From Pseudomonas typographi (GTDB lineage: Bacteria > Pseudomonadota > Gammaproteobacteria > Pseudomonadales > Pseudomonadaceae): DNA of 64,000 nt. This document shows, one piece after another, positions 32,689-41,440 of the stretch (position 1 is its first letter; the number at the start of each line of letters is the position of its first letter). Position numbers and translations under genes: made by a program. The stretch lies in NCBI RefSeq assembly GCF_014694385.1, contig NZ_JAAOCA010000021.1, positions 1 to 64,000 of the forward strand, given 5' to 3'. The notes under the pieces are model-generated. The model saw only the letters and a list, made by a program, of their open reading frames with translations, did no database searches and had not been told where the DNA came from.

Positions 32689-33816
32689 ATGGCGGAAGCG
32701 AAAACATTGAGCGGCGCAGGTTTGCGCGGGCAAGTGGCCGGGCAAACGGCGTTGTCTACCGTAGGGCAGGCTGGCGCTGGCCTTACGTACCGTGGTTACG
32801 ATGTGCGCGAACTGGCTGCGCATGCGGTGTTCGAAGAGGTGGCCTACTTGCTGTTGTACGGCGAGTTACCCAACCAGGCGCAGTTGGCCGCGTACCAGGC
32901 CAAACTGCGTGGGCTGCGGCGCCTGCCGCAGGTGCTCAAGGAAGTGCTCGAGCGCATACCGGCCAGCGCCCACCCGATGGATGTGATGCGCACCGGGGCG
33001 TCGTTTCTCGGGGTGCTGGAGCCCGAAGGCGGTTTTGAGCACCAGCATGAAGTAACCGACCGCCTGCTGGCGCTGTTCCCGGCGATCATGTGCTATTGGT
33101 ACCGCTTCGCCCACCACGGCGTGCGCATTGAAACCGACAGCGACCAAGTGGGCATCGCCGGGCATTTCCTTTATCTGCTGCACGGTAAGGCGCCGAGCGA
33201 CCTTCACCGGCAGGTGATGGACGTGTCGCTGATCCTCTACGCCGAGCATGAATTCAACGCCTCGACCTTCACCGCCAGGGTCTGTGCCTCGACCCTCTCA
33301 GACCTGTACTCCTGCATCACCGCAGCCATCGGTGCCTTGCGCGGGCCCTTGCACGGTGGCGCCAACGAGGCGGCCATGGCGATGATCGAAACGTTCGCCA
33401 CGGCTGAAGACGCCACCCGCGGTACTTTGGGCATGCTCGAGCGCAAGGAAAAGATCATGGGCTTTGGCCATGCTATTTACCGTGACAGCGACCCGCGCAA
33501 TGAAGTCATCAAGCACTGGGCGAAAAAGCTCTCTGAAGACGCCGGCGATTCGCGCTTCTACGCGGTGTCCGAAGCGATCGACAAGGTGATGTGGGAGCAG
33601 AAGAAGTTGTTCCCCAACGCCGACTTCTACCATGCCTCGGCGTACCACTTCATGGGTATCCCCACTGAGCTGTTCACGCCAATATTCGTCTGTTCGCGCC
33701 TCACCGGCTGGGCCGCCCACGTGTTCGAGCAGCGTGAGAACAATCGCATCATCCGCCCCAGCGCCGAGTACATCGGGGTAGCCGAACGCCGTTTCGTTCC
33801 GCTTGAGGCGCGCTGA
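32689..33816 (+). CDS. prpC: 2-methylcitrate synthase
   Basis: PrpC condenses propionyl-CoA with oxaloacetate to form 2-methylcitrate. The 375-residue citrate-synthase-fold protein has LHGGANEAAM and GFGHAIYRDSDPRNEVIKHWAKKL with catalytic His residues, and the catalytic Asp region NADFYHASAYHFMGIP. Its start is the ATG at 32689 (MAEAKTLSGAGLRGQ), preceded by ATGGGAGAAC; an upstream in-frame start overlaps prpB. It is shorter than housekeeping GltA and lies between prpB and acnD, which settles the assignment. Confidence 0.95.
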   Translation: MAEAKTLSGAGLRGQVAGQTALSTVGQAGAGLTYRGYDVRELAAHAVFEEVAYLLLYGELPNQAQLAAYQAKLRGLRRLPQVLKEVLERIPASAHPMDVMRTGASFLGVLEPEGGFEHQHEVTDRLLALFPAIMCYWYRFAHHGVRIETDSDQVGIAGHFLYLLHGKAPSDLHRQVMDVSLILYAEHEFNASTFTARVCASTLSDLYSCITAAIGALRGPLHGGANEAAMAMIETFATAEDATRGTLGMLERKEKIMGFGHAIYRDSDPRNEVIKHWAKKLSEDAGDSRFYAVSEAIDKVMWEQKKLFPNADFYHASAYHFMGIPTELFTPIFVCSRLTGWAAHVFEQRENNRIIRPSAEYIGVAERRFVPLEAR

Positions 33817-33881
33817 GCATCCTGGCGGGTAGGGTGGCCCAAGAAGCCACCGCCCGCGACCATCGACCGTGAGCCTGCGCC

Positions 33882-36470
33882 ATGAATACTCAATACCGCA
33901 AACCCCTGCCTGGCACCCCGTTGGACTACTTCGATGCCCGCAGCGCTGTCGAGGCGCTGGTCCCGGGTGCTTGGGCGGGCCTGCCCTACACGTCGCGGGT
34001 GCTGGCTGAAAACCTGGTACGCCGCGGCGCCCCGGAGCAGTTGGGCGCCTCGCTTGGGCAGTTGATCCATCGCAAGCGTGATCTGGACTTCCCCTGGTAC
34101 CCGGCACGGGTGGTGTGCCATGACATCCTAGGGCAAACCGCGTTGGTAGACCTCGCCGGCCTGCGCGATGCGATTGCCGAGCGCGGCGGTGACCCGGCCA
34201 AAGTCAACCCGGTGGTGCCCACGCAGTTGATCGTGGATCACTCGTTGGCGGTGGAATGTGGTGGCTACGACCCCGATGCGTTCACCAAGAACCGCGCCAT
34301 CGAAGACCGTCGCAACGAAGACCGCTTCCACTTCATCGACTGGACCAAGCAGGCTTTCGAAAATGTCGATGTGATCCCGCCCGGCAACGGCATCATGCAC
34401 CAGATCAACCTGGAAAAAATGTCGCCGGTGGTGCAGGTGCAAGGTGGCGTGGCGTTTCCCGACACACTGGTCGGGACGGACAGCCACACCCCTCACGTAG
34501 ACGCGCTGGGTGTGCTTGCGGTAGGGGTAGGCGGCCTCGAAGCCGAAAACGTAATGCTCGGCCGGGCGTCGTGGATGCGCCTGCCAGACATCATCGGCGT
34601 AGAACTGGCGGGGCACCGCCAGCCGGGTATTACCGCCACTGACATCGTGCTGGCCATGACCGAGTTTTTGCGCCAGCAAAAAGTGGTAGGCGCCTACCTG
34701 GAGTTTTATGGCCCGGGCGCGCGCAGCCTTACCCTGGGCGACCGGGCCACGATATCCAACATGGCCCCCGAATACGGCGCCACCGCCGCCATGTTCGCGA
34801 TCGACGAACAAACCCTGGAGTACCTGCGCCTCACCGGCCGCGAAGAACAGCAGGTGCGCCTGGTGCACACTTATGCGCAGGAGGCGGGGCTATGGGCCGA
34901 TACCTTGGCCGCGGTGGAGTATGAACGGGTGCTGCATTTCGACCTCAGTACCGTGGTGCGCAACATGGCGGGGCCCTCAAACCCCCACGCACGGCTGGCC
35001 ACCAGCGAACTGACCGCGCGCGGCATCGCTGGCGCTTGGCAAGCCACCCCCGGGCAGTTGCCAGATGGCGCGGTGATCATCGCGGCCATCACCAGTTGCA
35101 CCAACACCAGCAACCCGCGCAACGTCATCGCTGCAGGGCTGTTGGCGCGCAATGCCAACCGCCTGGGGCTGGCCCGCAAGCCATGGGTAAAAACCTCGCT
35201 GGCGCCTGGCTCGAAAACGGTAGCCTTGTACCTGGACGAAGCGGGGCTTAGCGTGGAGCTGGAAAAACTCGGCTTCGGCATCGTCGCGTTCGCCTGCACC
35301 ACCTGTAATGGGATGTCTGGCGCGCTGGACCCGGCCATCCAGCAAGAAATCATCGACCGCGACCTTTATGCCACGGCGGTGCTTTCGGGTAACCGGAATT
35401 TCGACGGGCGTATCCATCCCTATGCCAAGCAGGCATTCCTGGCCTCGCCGCCGCTGGTGGTGGCCTATGCCATCGCCGGAACCATCCGTTTCGACATCGA
35501 GAACGATGTGCTGGCCGTGGTAGAGGGCAAAGAGGTTCGCCTCAAGGACCTATGGCCCAGTGATGAGGAAATCGACGCCGTGGTCAGTGCATCGGTCAAG
35601 CCCGAGCAGTTCCGCCAGGTGTACATCCCGATGTTCGCCATCGAGGAGCGCACTGGGCCCCAGGTACCCCCTTTGTACGCCTGGCGCGCGCAAAGCACCT
35701 ACATTCGCCGGCCGCCCTACTGGGAAGGCGCGTTGGCCGGTGCCCGTAACCTGCGCGGCATGCGCCCGTTGGCGGTGCTGGGTGACAACATCACGACCGA
35801 CCACTTGTCGCCTTCCAATGCCATTCTGGCCAGCAGCGCGGCGGGCGAATACCTGTTGAAAATGGGCTTGCCCGAGGAAGACTTCAACTCTTACGCCACC
35901 CACCGTGGCGACCACCTCACCGCCCAGCGCGCAACCTTTGCCAACCCCAAGCTGGTCAACGAAATGGCCGTGGTCGGCGGCAAGGTCAAGCAGGGTTCGT
36001 TGGCCCGTGTGGAACCGGAAGGCCAAGTGGTGCGCATGTGGGAGGCCATCGAAACCTATATGCAGCGCAAGCAGCCGCTGATCATCATTGCCGGTGCCGA
36101 CTACGGCCAGGGCTCGTCGCGGGATTGGGCCGCCAAGGGCGTGCGCCTGGCCGGGGTGGAGGCCATCGCCGCCGAAGGCTTCGAGCGCATCCACCGCACC
36201 AACCTGATCGGCATGGGCGTGTTGCCCCTGGAGTTCAAACCGGGTACCAACCGCCACACGCTGGGCATTGACGGCACCGAGTTGTTCGACGTGGTCGGTG
36301 AGCGCACGCCCCGGGCCACGCTCACCCTGCTGATCCAGCGGCGCAGCGGCGAGCGCGTGGAGGTACCGGTCACCTGCCGGCTAGACACCGCCGAAGAAGT
36401 GTCCATCTACGAAGCCGGCGGCGTGTTGCAGCGCTTTGCCCAAGATTTTCTCGAAGCCGCTTCGGCTTAG
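33882..36470 (+). CDS. acnD: Fe/S-dependent 2-methylisocitrate dehydratase AcnD
   Basis: An 862-residue aconitase-family enzyme that dehydrates 2-methylcitrate to 2-methyl-trans-aconitate. Iron-sulfur ligands are in ITSCTNTSNPRNV (first Cys) and FACTTCNGMSGALD (two more). The swivel domain carries GADYGQGSSRDWAAKGVRLAGVEA. Length and gene order match AcnD rather than AcnA or AcnB. Its product needs PrpF for isomerisation, and prpF follows immediately. Confidence 0.95.
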   Translation: MNTQYRKPLPGTPLDYFDARSAVEALVPGAWAGLPYTSRVLAENLVRRGAPEQLGASLGQLIHRKRDLDFPWYPARVVCHDILGQTALVDLAGLRDAIAERGGDPAKVNPVVPTQLIVDHSLAVECGGYDPDAFTKNRAIEDRRNEDRFHFIDWTKQAFENVDVIPPGNGIMHQINLEKMSPVVQVQGGVAFPDTLVGTDSHTPHVDALGVLAVGVGGLEAENVMLGRASWMRLPDIIGVELAGHRQPGITATDIVLAMTEFLRQQKVVGAYLEFYGPGARSLTLGDRATISNMAPEYGATAAMFAIDEQTLEYLRLTGREEQQVRLVHTYAQEAGLWADTLAAVEYERVLHFDLSTVVRNMAGPSNPHARLATSELTARGIAGAWQATPGQLPDGAVIIAAITSCTNTSNPRNVIAAGLLARNANRLGLARKPWVKTSLAPGSKTVALYLDEAGLSVELEKLGFGIVAFACTTCNGMSGALDPAIQQEIIDRDLYATAVLSGNRNFDGRIHPYAKQAFLASPPLVVAYAIAGTIRFDIENDVLAVVEGKEVRLKDLWPSDEEIDAVVSASVKPEQFRQVYIPMFAIEERTGPQVPPLYAWRAQSTYIRRPPYWEGALAGARNLRGMRPLAVLGDNITTDHLSPSNAILASSAAGEYLLKMGLPEEDFNSYATHRGDHLTAQRATFANPKLVNEMAVVGGKVKQGSLARVEPEGQVVRMWEAIETYMQRKQPLIIIAGADYGQGSSRDWAAKGVRLAGVEAIAAEGFERIHRTNLIGMGVLPLEFKPGTNRHTLGIDGTELFDVVGERTPRATLTLLIQRRSGERVEVPVTCRLDTAEEVSIYEAGGVLQRFAQDFLEAASA

Positions 36471-36482
36471 CAGGAGAACACC

Positions 36483-37667
36483 ATGACGTTTGCTGCCCAA
36501 CTGAAAATACCCGCCACCTACCTGCGTGGCGGCACCAGCAAGGGGGTATTCTTTACCCTCGACGCCCTCCCCGAAGCGGCCCGCACCCCCGGGCCTGCCC
36601 GTGATGCCCTGCTGCTGCGGGTGATCGGTAGCCCCGACCCTTACGGCAAACAGATCGACGGCATGGGCGGTGCCACCTCCAGCACCAGCAAAACCGTGAT
36701 CGTGAGCCGCAGCCAGCGCCCAGACCATGACGTGGATTACCTGTTCGGCCAAGTGGCCATCGACAGCGCCTTCGTCGATTGGTCCGGCAACTGCGGGAAT
36801 TTGTCCGCCGCCGTCGGGCCGTTCGCCATCGCCCAGGGCTTGGTCGACCCGGCGCGGATACCGCACGATGGCGTAGCCACTGTGCGCATCTGGCAAGCCA
36901 ACATCGGCAAGACCATCGTTGCCCACGTGCCCATCACCGCCGGGGCGGTGCAGGAAACCGGTGGTTTCGAACTCGATGGGGTGACCTTCCCCGCTGCAGA
37001 GGTGCAGCTCGAATTCCTCGACCCAGCCGCGGAGGAGGAGGGTGGCGGTGGCGCGATGTTCCCCACCGGCAACCTGATCGACGACTTGACGGTGCCGGGT
37101 GTGGGCACCTTGGAGGTCACCCTGATCAACGCTGGTATCCCGACCATTTTCCTCAATGCCGAAGCACTGGGGTATACCGGCACCGAACTGCAGAACGCAA
37201 TCAATGACGACCCCAAGGCCCTGGCGGCGTTCGAGCTGATTCGCGCCCATGGCGCGGTACGCATGGGGCTGATTGCCCGGGTGGAGGATGCCGCCAAACG
37301 CCAACACACGCCCAAGGTAGCCTTCGTGGCGCCGCCGCGGCCCTACACCGCATCCAGCGGCAAGCCGGTGGAACAGGCCGATATCGACCTGTTGGTACGC
37401 GCGCTGTCGATGGGCAAGCTGCACCACGCCATGATGGGCACCGCGGCCGTGGCCATCGGTACCGCGGCGGCGATCCCGGGTACACTGGTGAACCTGGCCG
37501 CGGGCGGTGGCGAGCGCGAATCGGTGCGTTTCGGGCATCCATCCGGCACCCTGCGGGTTGGTGCACAGGCGCGTAAGGTCGATGGCCAATGGCAGGTGAC
37601 CAAGGCGATCATGAGCCGCAGCGCGCGGGTATTGATGGAGGGTTGGGTGCGGGTGCCGCCGCCTTGA
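36483..37667 (+). CDS. prpF: 2-methylaconitate cis-trans isomerase PrpF
   Basis: A 394-residue PrpF/DapF-like isomerase that turns 2-methyl-trans-aconitate into the cis form, letting AcnD replace PrpD. It opens with IPATYLRGGTSKGVFF and has IDGMGGATSSTSKT, DWSGNCGNLSAAVGPFA with the catalytic Cys and later GHPSGTLRVGAQ. It begins 12 bases after acnD and ends the operon; a strong terminator follows 25 bases later. Confidence 0.95.
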   Translation: MTFAAQLKIPATYLRGGTSKGVFFTLDALPEAARTPGPARDALLLRVIGSPDPYGKQIDGMGGATSSTSKTVIVSRSQRPDHDVDYLFGQVAIDSAFVDWSGNCGNLSAAVGPFAIAQGLVDPARIPHDGVATVRIWQANIGKTIVAHVPITAGAVQETGGFELDGVTFPAAEVQLEFLDPAAEEEGGGGAMFPTGNLIDDLTVPGVGTLEVTLINAGIPTIFLNAEALGYTGTELQNAINDDPKALAAFELIRAHGAVRMGLIARVEDAAKRQHTPKVAFVAPPRPYTASSGKPVEQADIDLLVRALSMGKLHHAMMGTAAVAIGTAAAIPGTLVNLAAGGGERESVRFGHPSGTLRVGAQARKVDGQWQVTKAIMSRSARVLMEGWVRVPPP

Positions 37668-37691
37668 TCGTCGGCGTGCCGTAGGGCAGAA

Positions 37692-37726
37692 ATGAAAAAG
37701 CCGCCCAGCAAAGGCGGCTTTTTCAT
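37692..37726. terminator. Bidirectional Rho-independent terminator
   Basis: Perfect 14-base arms 37692-37705 and 37713-37726 (ATGAAAAAGCCGCC / GGCGGCTTTTTCAT) enclose CAGCAAA. It has a T-run in both readings, so it can end the prp operon on the plus strand and the tRNA operon on the minus strand. Confidence 0.9.
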
Positions 37727-37733
37727 GAATCAA

Positions 37734-37818
37734 TGGTGCGGACGAAGAGACTCGAACTCTTACAGCTTGCGCCGCTGGAACCTAAATCCAGTGTGTCTAC
37801 CAATTTCACCACGTCCGC
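37734..37818 (-). tRNA. tRNA-Leu (anticodon TAG)
   Basis: A class II 85-base tRNA on the minus strand. The acceptor starts GCGGACG and the anticodon arm is CTGGA/TCCAG around TTTAGGT (anticodon TAG). A long variable arm and a T-arm with GAGTTCGAGTCTC follow, and CCA is encoded. It is first from the left in a three-tRNA group read leftwards. Confidence 0.95.
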
Positions 37819-37875
37819 ATAAACGCTATCTTAAAGCAAAGGCGCCAGATTGTTCACCAGGCGCCTTTTGAAATA

Positions 37876-37952
37876 TGGGGTGGACGATGGGAATCGAACC
37901 CACGACAACAGGAGTCACAATCCTGTGCTCTACCAACTGAGCTACGCCCACC
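37876..37952 (-). tRNA. tRNA-His (anticodon GTG)
   Basis: A 77-base minus-strand tRNA with an extra 5-prime G pairing with C73, the tRNA-His identity feature, which is encoded. The anticodon loop is TTGTGAC within CAGGA/TCCTG, the T-arm has GGGTTCGATTCCC, and CCA is encoded. Confidence 0.95.
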
Positions 37953-37984
37953 ATATCGCGTGACTTGTGCCAAAGCTGCCTGTA

Positions 37985-38061
37985 TGGCGCACCCGGCAGG
38001 ACTCGAACCTGCGACCATCCGCTTAGAAGGCGGATGCTCTATCCAGCTGAGCTACGGGCGC
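37985..38061 (-). tRNA. tRNA-Arg (anticodon TCT)
   Basis: A 77-base minus-strand tRNA. The acceptor is GCGCCCG/CGGGTGC, the anticodon stem TCCGC/GCGGA encloses CTTCTAA (anticodon TCT), the T-arm has GCAGGTTCGAGTCCTGC, and CCA is encoded. It is the promoter-proximal gene of the tRNA group. Confidence 0.95.
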
Positions 38062-38184
38062 TTATTTTTCGACTTTGAATCAGCCGAATAACAGCCTCAA
38101 TCGTTAAAACTACAGCAGAAACGCACTGCGATTTTACCGACTGCCTGAACCAGCGCTAGGCCCTGCCCGACAAGTGCGACGGAT

Positions 38185-38211
38185 CTTATAGAGGGCCCCG
38201 GGGGGCGTCAA
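38185..38211 (-). promoter_or_regulatory. Predicted promoter of the tRNA-Arg/His/Leu operon
   Basis: On the minus strand TTGACG (complement of 38206-38211) and TATAAG (complement of 38185-38190) are 15 bases apart, and the sequence after the -10 is G/C-rich (ATCCGTCGC) like stable-RNA promoters. The spacer is shorter than ideal. Confidence 0.45.
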
Positions 38212-38274
38212 CCCTTTATTTGAAAAAAATGCATTGATATAAAGGGCTTAGCGGTTTCCACCGGCCTTATGCCT

Positions 38275-38302
38275 TTGACCGGGGCGCCGGGCATGCGAGA
38301 AT
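38275..38302 (+). promoter_or_regulatory. Possible sigma-70 promoter of folD
   Basis: TTGACC (38275-38280), 16-base spacer, GAGAAT (38297-38302), about 43 bases before the folD ATG. The -10 match is moderate. Confidence 0.4.
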
Positions 38303-38344
38303 AGCCGCACTTTTTTCCCACCCTGCGAGGGTTTATTACGCGTC

Positions 38345-39199
38345 ATGACAGCACAACTTATCGACGGCAAGGCGATTGCCGGGGGCATCCGCCAGCAAAT
38401 CGCCCGACGTGTCGCCGAGCGCCGCCAGCAGGGCCTGCGTGTACCAGGCCTGGCGGTGATCCTGGTGGGAACGGACCCAGCCTCCGAAGTCTATGTTTCG
38501 CACAAACGCAAGGATTGCGAAGAAGTCGGCTTTCGTTCCGACGCCTTCGACCTGCCTGCCAACACCCCCCAGCACGACCTCGAAGCGCTGATCGACCGGC
38601 TCAACGCCGACCCGGAAATCGACGGCATCCTTTTGCAATTGCCGCTGCCGCCGCACCTGGAGGCGTCGCGCCTGCTCGAACGGATTCGCCCCGACAAGGA
38701 CGTAGACGGGTTCCACCCTTATAACCTCGGCCGGCTGGCCCAGCGTATGCCGCTGCTGCGGCCCTGCACGCCCAAGGGCATCATGGCCCTGCTGCAGAGC
38801 ACCGGGCAAGACCTATACGGGATGGATGCCGTAGTGGTAGGGGCCTCCAATATCGTCGGCCGGCCCATGGCGCTGGAGCTGTTGCTGGGCGGCTGCACGG
38901 TCACCGTGACCCACCGCTTCACTGCCAACCTTGAAGCCCACGTGCGCCGCGCCGATCTGGTGGTGGTCGCGGTGGGCAGGCCGGGGCTGGTAAAGGGGGA
39001 ATGGATCAAACCCGGCGCCATCGTGATCGATGTGGGTATCAATCGCCAGGCCGATGGCCGGCTGGTAGGCGATGTGGTGTACGACACCGCGGTGCAGCGC
39101 GCCGGGTGGATCACCCCGGTACCGGGCGGCGTGGGCCCGATGACCCGCGCTTGCCTGCTGGAAAACACGCTGTACGCCGCCGAGTCTCTGCACGGTTGA
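38345..39199 (+). CDS. folD: Bifunctional methylenetetrahydrofolate dehydrogenase / methenyltetrahydrofolate cyclohydrolase
   Basis: FolD interconverts 5,10-methylene-, methenyl- and 10-formyl-tetrahydrofolate, supplying one-carbon units. The 284-residue product has YVSHKRKDCEEVGF with the catalytic Lys, DGILLQLPLPPHL, and the NADP-binding VVGASNIVGRPMALELLLGGCTVTVTH. The PVPGGVGPMTRACLLENT ending is characteristic. It follows the tRNA cluster in the usual Pseudomonas order and leads into the tig-clpP-clpX-lon block. Confidence 0.96.
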   Translation: MTAQLIDGKAIAGGIRQQIARRVAERRQQGLRVPGLAVILVGTDPASEVYVSHKRKDCEEVGFRSDAFDLPANTPQHDLEALIDRLNADPEIDGILLQLPLPPHLEASRLLERIRPDKDVDGFHPYNLGRLAQRMPLLRPCTPKGIMALLQSTGQDLYGMDAVVVGASNIVGRPMALELLLGGCTVTVTHRFTANLEAHVRRADLVVVAVGRPGLVKGEWIKPGAIVIDVGINRQADGRLVGDVVYDTAVQRAGWITPVPGGVGPMTRACLLENTLYAAESLHG

Positions 39200-39214
39200 G
39201 CCAGCAAGGCTTGG

Positions 39215-39841
39215 CTAAGGGCTGGCGGGGTGTGCGGGCATGTCCACCACCCAACGCCGGAACGACTCGAACGCCACACAAGCGGCTGCGGCTGCTGCGT
39301 GGATGTCTTCAGGGCTGCGCACATGCTCGGCCAGCGCCTGCTGCCAAGCGCGCCAAAGTGCACCGGTGTGTTCGCCATAGCCACGCAGCCAGTGAAGTTG
39401 CAGGGGTTGCAGGCGGTTCTGCCACTGTTTGAAGAGGTAGGCCCCACCCAGCGTCGCCCCTTCGCACACGTAGCTCAACCCGAAGGCTTCGGCCAGCGAG
39501 TGCGGGTGCGGGGCGAACGGGCAGGGCTCCACGGGCTGGGTATGGGCGCTGTCGAGCAGGTCTTGGCGCAACCAGTGCACTTTATGTGCCCGCCGCTCGG
39601 CCCCTAATGCCCGGCGCCACTCCACGGGCGTGGCAGCGCCATAGAGGCTCGCTTCCATCGGTTGCATCCAGCCCAGCACGCGATATGCGTGCCGGGCATA
39701 GGTGGCGATGTCCAATTGCGCGGCTGTCAGTGGCGAGTGGCGGTCGAGCCCGGCGTGAAGGTCGCGGGTGGCATCGCGCAAGGCGCTCAATGCCGGGGAG
39801 GCTTGCAAGCTGATGGTAACGATCCTTGGCGCTGGGTTCAC
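39215..39841 (-). CDS. bphO: Biliverdin-producing heme oxygenase (BphO-like)
   Basis: A 208-residue protein with the bacterial heme oxygenase pattern. The axial-His region is ALRDATRDLHAGLDRHSPL near residue 29, and the distal helix is GLSYVCEGATLGGAYLF. It would open heme to biliverdin, CO and iron using electrons from a reductase. In many pseudomonads this gene (bphO) precedes a bacteriophytochrome (bphP) that uses biliverdin, but none is next to it here. The start is a GTG at 39841. It is convergent with folD and divergent from tig. Confidence 0.87.
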   Translation of the reverse strand: MNPAPRIVTISLQASPALSALRDATRDLHAGLDRHSPLTAAQLDIATYARHAYRVLGWMQPMEASLYGAATPVEWRRALGAERRAHKVHWLRQDLLDSAHTQPVEPCPFAPHPHSLAEAFGLSYVCEGATLGGAYLFKQWQNRLQPLQLHWLRGYGEHTGALWRAWQQALAEHVRSPEDIHAAAAAACVAFESFRRWVVDMPAHPASP

Positions 39842-40035
39842 CGGTGCGGGCAGAATAGCAGCCCTGGCCAGCGCTGCGGAACTCCATCCGCCAACGGCCG
39901 GGTTTTACCCGGGAACCGCCCCGGTCGCCGAACCTTTCATCGGCAGGTGACTTCTTACCGATGACCCACTAGAATGCTTGCCCTTGATCTGGGGCCAGCA
40001 ATGGCCGGCTAACGTCTGTGCAACGAGGAATATCC

Positions 40036-41352
40036 ATGCAAGTTTCTGTTGAAAACACTTCCGCGCTCGAGCGCCGCATGACGATCGGCGTACCCGCCGA
40101 GCGCATCGAGACTGAAGTCAACAAGCGTCTGCAACAGACTGCCCGTCGCGCCAAAGTGCCAGGTTTTCGCCCTGGCAAGGTGCCAATGAGCGTGATCCGC
40201 CAACGCTACGAAGCCGCCGCCCGTCAGGAAGCCCTGGGCGAGTTGATTCAGGCGACCTTCTATGAAGCCGTGGTCGAGCAAAAACTCAACCCGGCCGGCT
40301 CGCCGTCCGTCGAACCCAAGGTGTTCGAAAAAGGCAAGGACCTCGAATACATCGCCACGTTCGAGGTGTTCCCTGAGTTCACCGTTTCGGGTTTCGAAGG
40401 CATCGCCATCGAACGCCTGAGCGCCGACGTCACCGATGCCGACCTCGACAACATGCTCGACGTGCTGCGCAAGCAGAACGTACGTTACGAAACCGTCGAA
40501 CGCGAAGCACAAGACGAAGACCAACTGAACATCGACTTCGTCGGTACGGTCGACGGTGAAGCATTCGCCGGTGGTTCGGCCCAGGGCACCCAACTGGTAC
40601 TGGGTTCCGGCCGTATGATCCCGGGCTTCGAGAGCGGCCTGGTGGGCGCCAAGGCCGGTGAAGAGCGTGTGTTGAACGTCACCTTCCCCGACGATTACCA
40701 GAACCTCGACCTGGCGGGCAAGGCCGCCGTGTTCACCGTGACCGTCAACAGCGTCAATGCGCCTACGCTGCCTGAGCTCAACGAGGCATTCTTCGCCCAG
40801 TTCGGCATCAAGGAAACCGGCTTGGAGGGTTTCCGTGCCGAGGTTCGCAAGAACATGGAGCGTGAGCTGCGCCAAGCCATCAAGGCCAAGGTCAAGAACC
40901 AGGTCATGGATGGCCTGATCGCCGCCAACCCGGTCGACGCGCCCAAGGCATTGCTGAGCAACGAAGTCGACCGCCTGCGGGTGCAGGCCGTGCAGCAGTT
41001 TGGCGGCAACATCAAGCCTGAGCAGTTGCCGGCCGAGTTGTTCGAGGAACAGGCCAAGCGCCGCGTGGTGCTGGGCTTGATCGTCGCCGAAGTGGTCAAG
41101 CAATTCGACCTCAAGCCTGAAGAAGACCGTGTACGCGAGCTGGTCCAGGAAATGGCCTCCGCCTACCAGGAACCCGAGCAGGTAGTCAGCTGGTATTACC
41201 AGAACGAGCAGCAACTGAACGAGGTGCGTTCGGTTGTGCTGGAAGAACAAGTTGTGGATACTGTTCTTCAGAAAGCTAGTGTGACTGACAAGTCGGTCTC
41301 TTACGAAGAAGCAGTGAAGCCGGCACAAGCGCCCGAAACCGCCGCCGAGTAA
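40036..41352 (+). CDS. tig: Trigger factor, ribosome-associated chaperone and peptidyl-prolyl isomerase
   Basis: A 438-residue trigger factor. The N-terminal ribosome-binding domain contains GFRPGKVPMSVIRQRYEA. An FKBP-type isomerase domain (about 150-245; DQLNIDFVGTVDGEAF, GSGRMIPGFESGLVGAKAGEER) and the C-terminal helical chaperone arms follow. It binds nascent chains at the exit tunnel. The ATG at 40036 has AGGAA at the right spacing; the frame opens slightly earlier at 40018. It is followed by clpP in the standard order. Confidence 0.96.
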   Translation: MQVSVENTSALERRMTIGVPAERIETEVNKRLQQTARRAKVPGFRPGKVPMSVIRQRYEAAARQEALGELIQATFYEAVVEQKLNPAGSPSVEPKVFEKGKDLEYIATFEVFPEFTVSGFEGIAIERLSADVTDADLDNMLDVLRKQNVRYETVEREAQDEDQLNIDFVGTVDGEAFAGGSAQGTQLVLGSGRMIPGFESGLVGAKAGEERVLNVTFPDDYQNLDLAGKAAVFTVTVNSVNAPTLPELNEAFFAQFGIKETGLEGFRAEVRKNMERELRQAIKAKVKNQVMDGLIAANPVDAPKALLSNEVDRLRVQAVQQFGGNIKPEQLPAELFEEQAKRRVVLGLIVAEVVKQFDLKPEEDRVRELVQEMASAYQEPEQVVSWYYQNEQQLNEVRSVVLEEQVVDTVLQKASVTDKSVSYEEAVKPAQAPETAAE

Positions 41353-41375
41353 CGCTAGCTAACGCTTCGAAACCT

Positions 41376-41403
41376 CATAAGCCAGCCTTCGCGCTGGCTT
41401 ATG
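41376..41403. other. Hairpin between tig and clpP
   Basis: Arms CATAAGCCAGC and GCTGGCTTATG are perfectly complementary over 11 pairs with a 6-base loop (CTTCGC). No strong T-run follows, so it may attenuate or process the transcript between tig and clpP. Confidence 0.55.
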
Positions 41404-41440
41404 TGTATCAGGACATGACTAATTGGGAGCGAATGCAGGC

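Noticed and set aside
40009..41328. A 439-codon open frame opposite trigger factor
   Set aside because: The composition is low in complexity and the forward frame is a complete trigger factor with its ribosome site.
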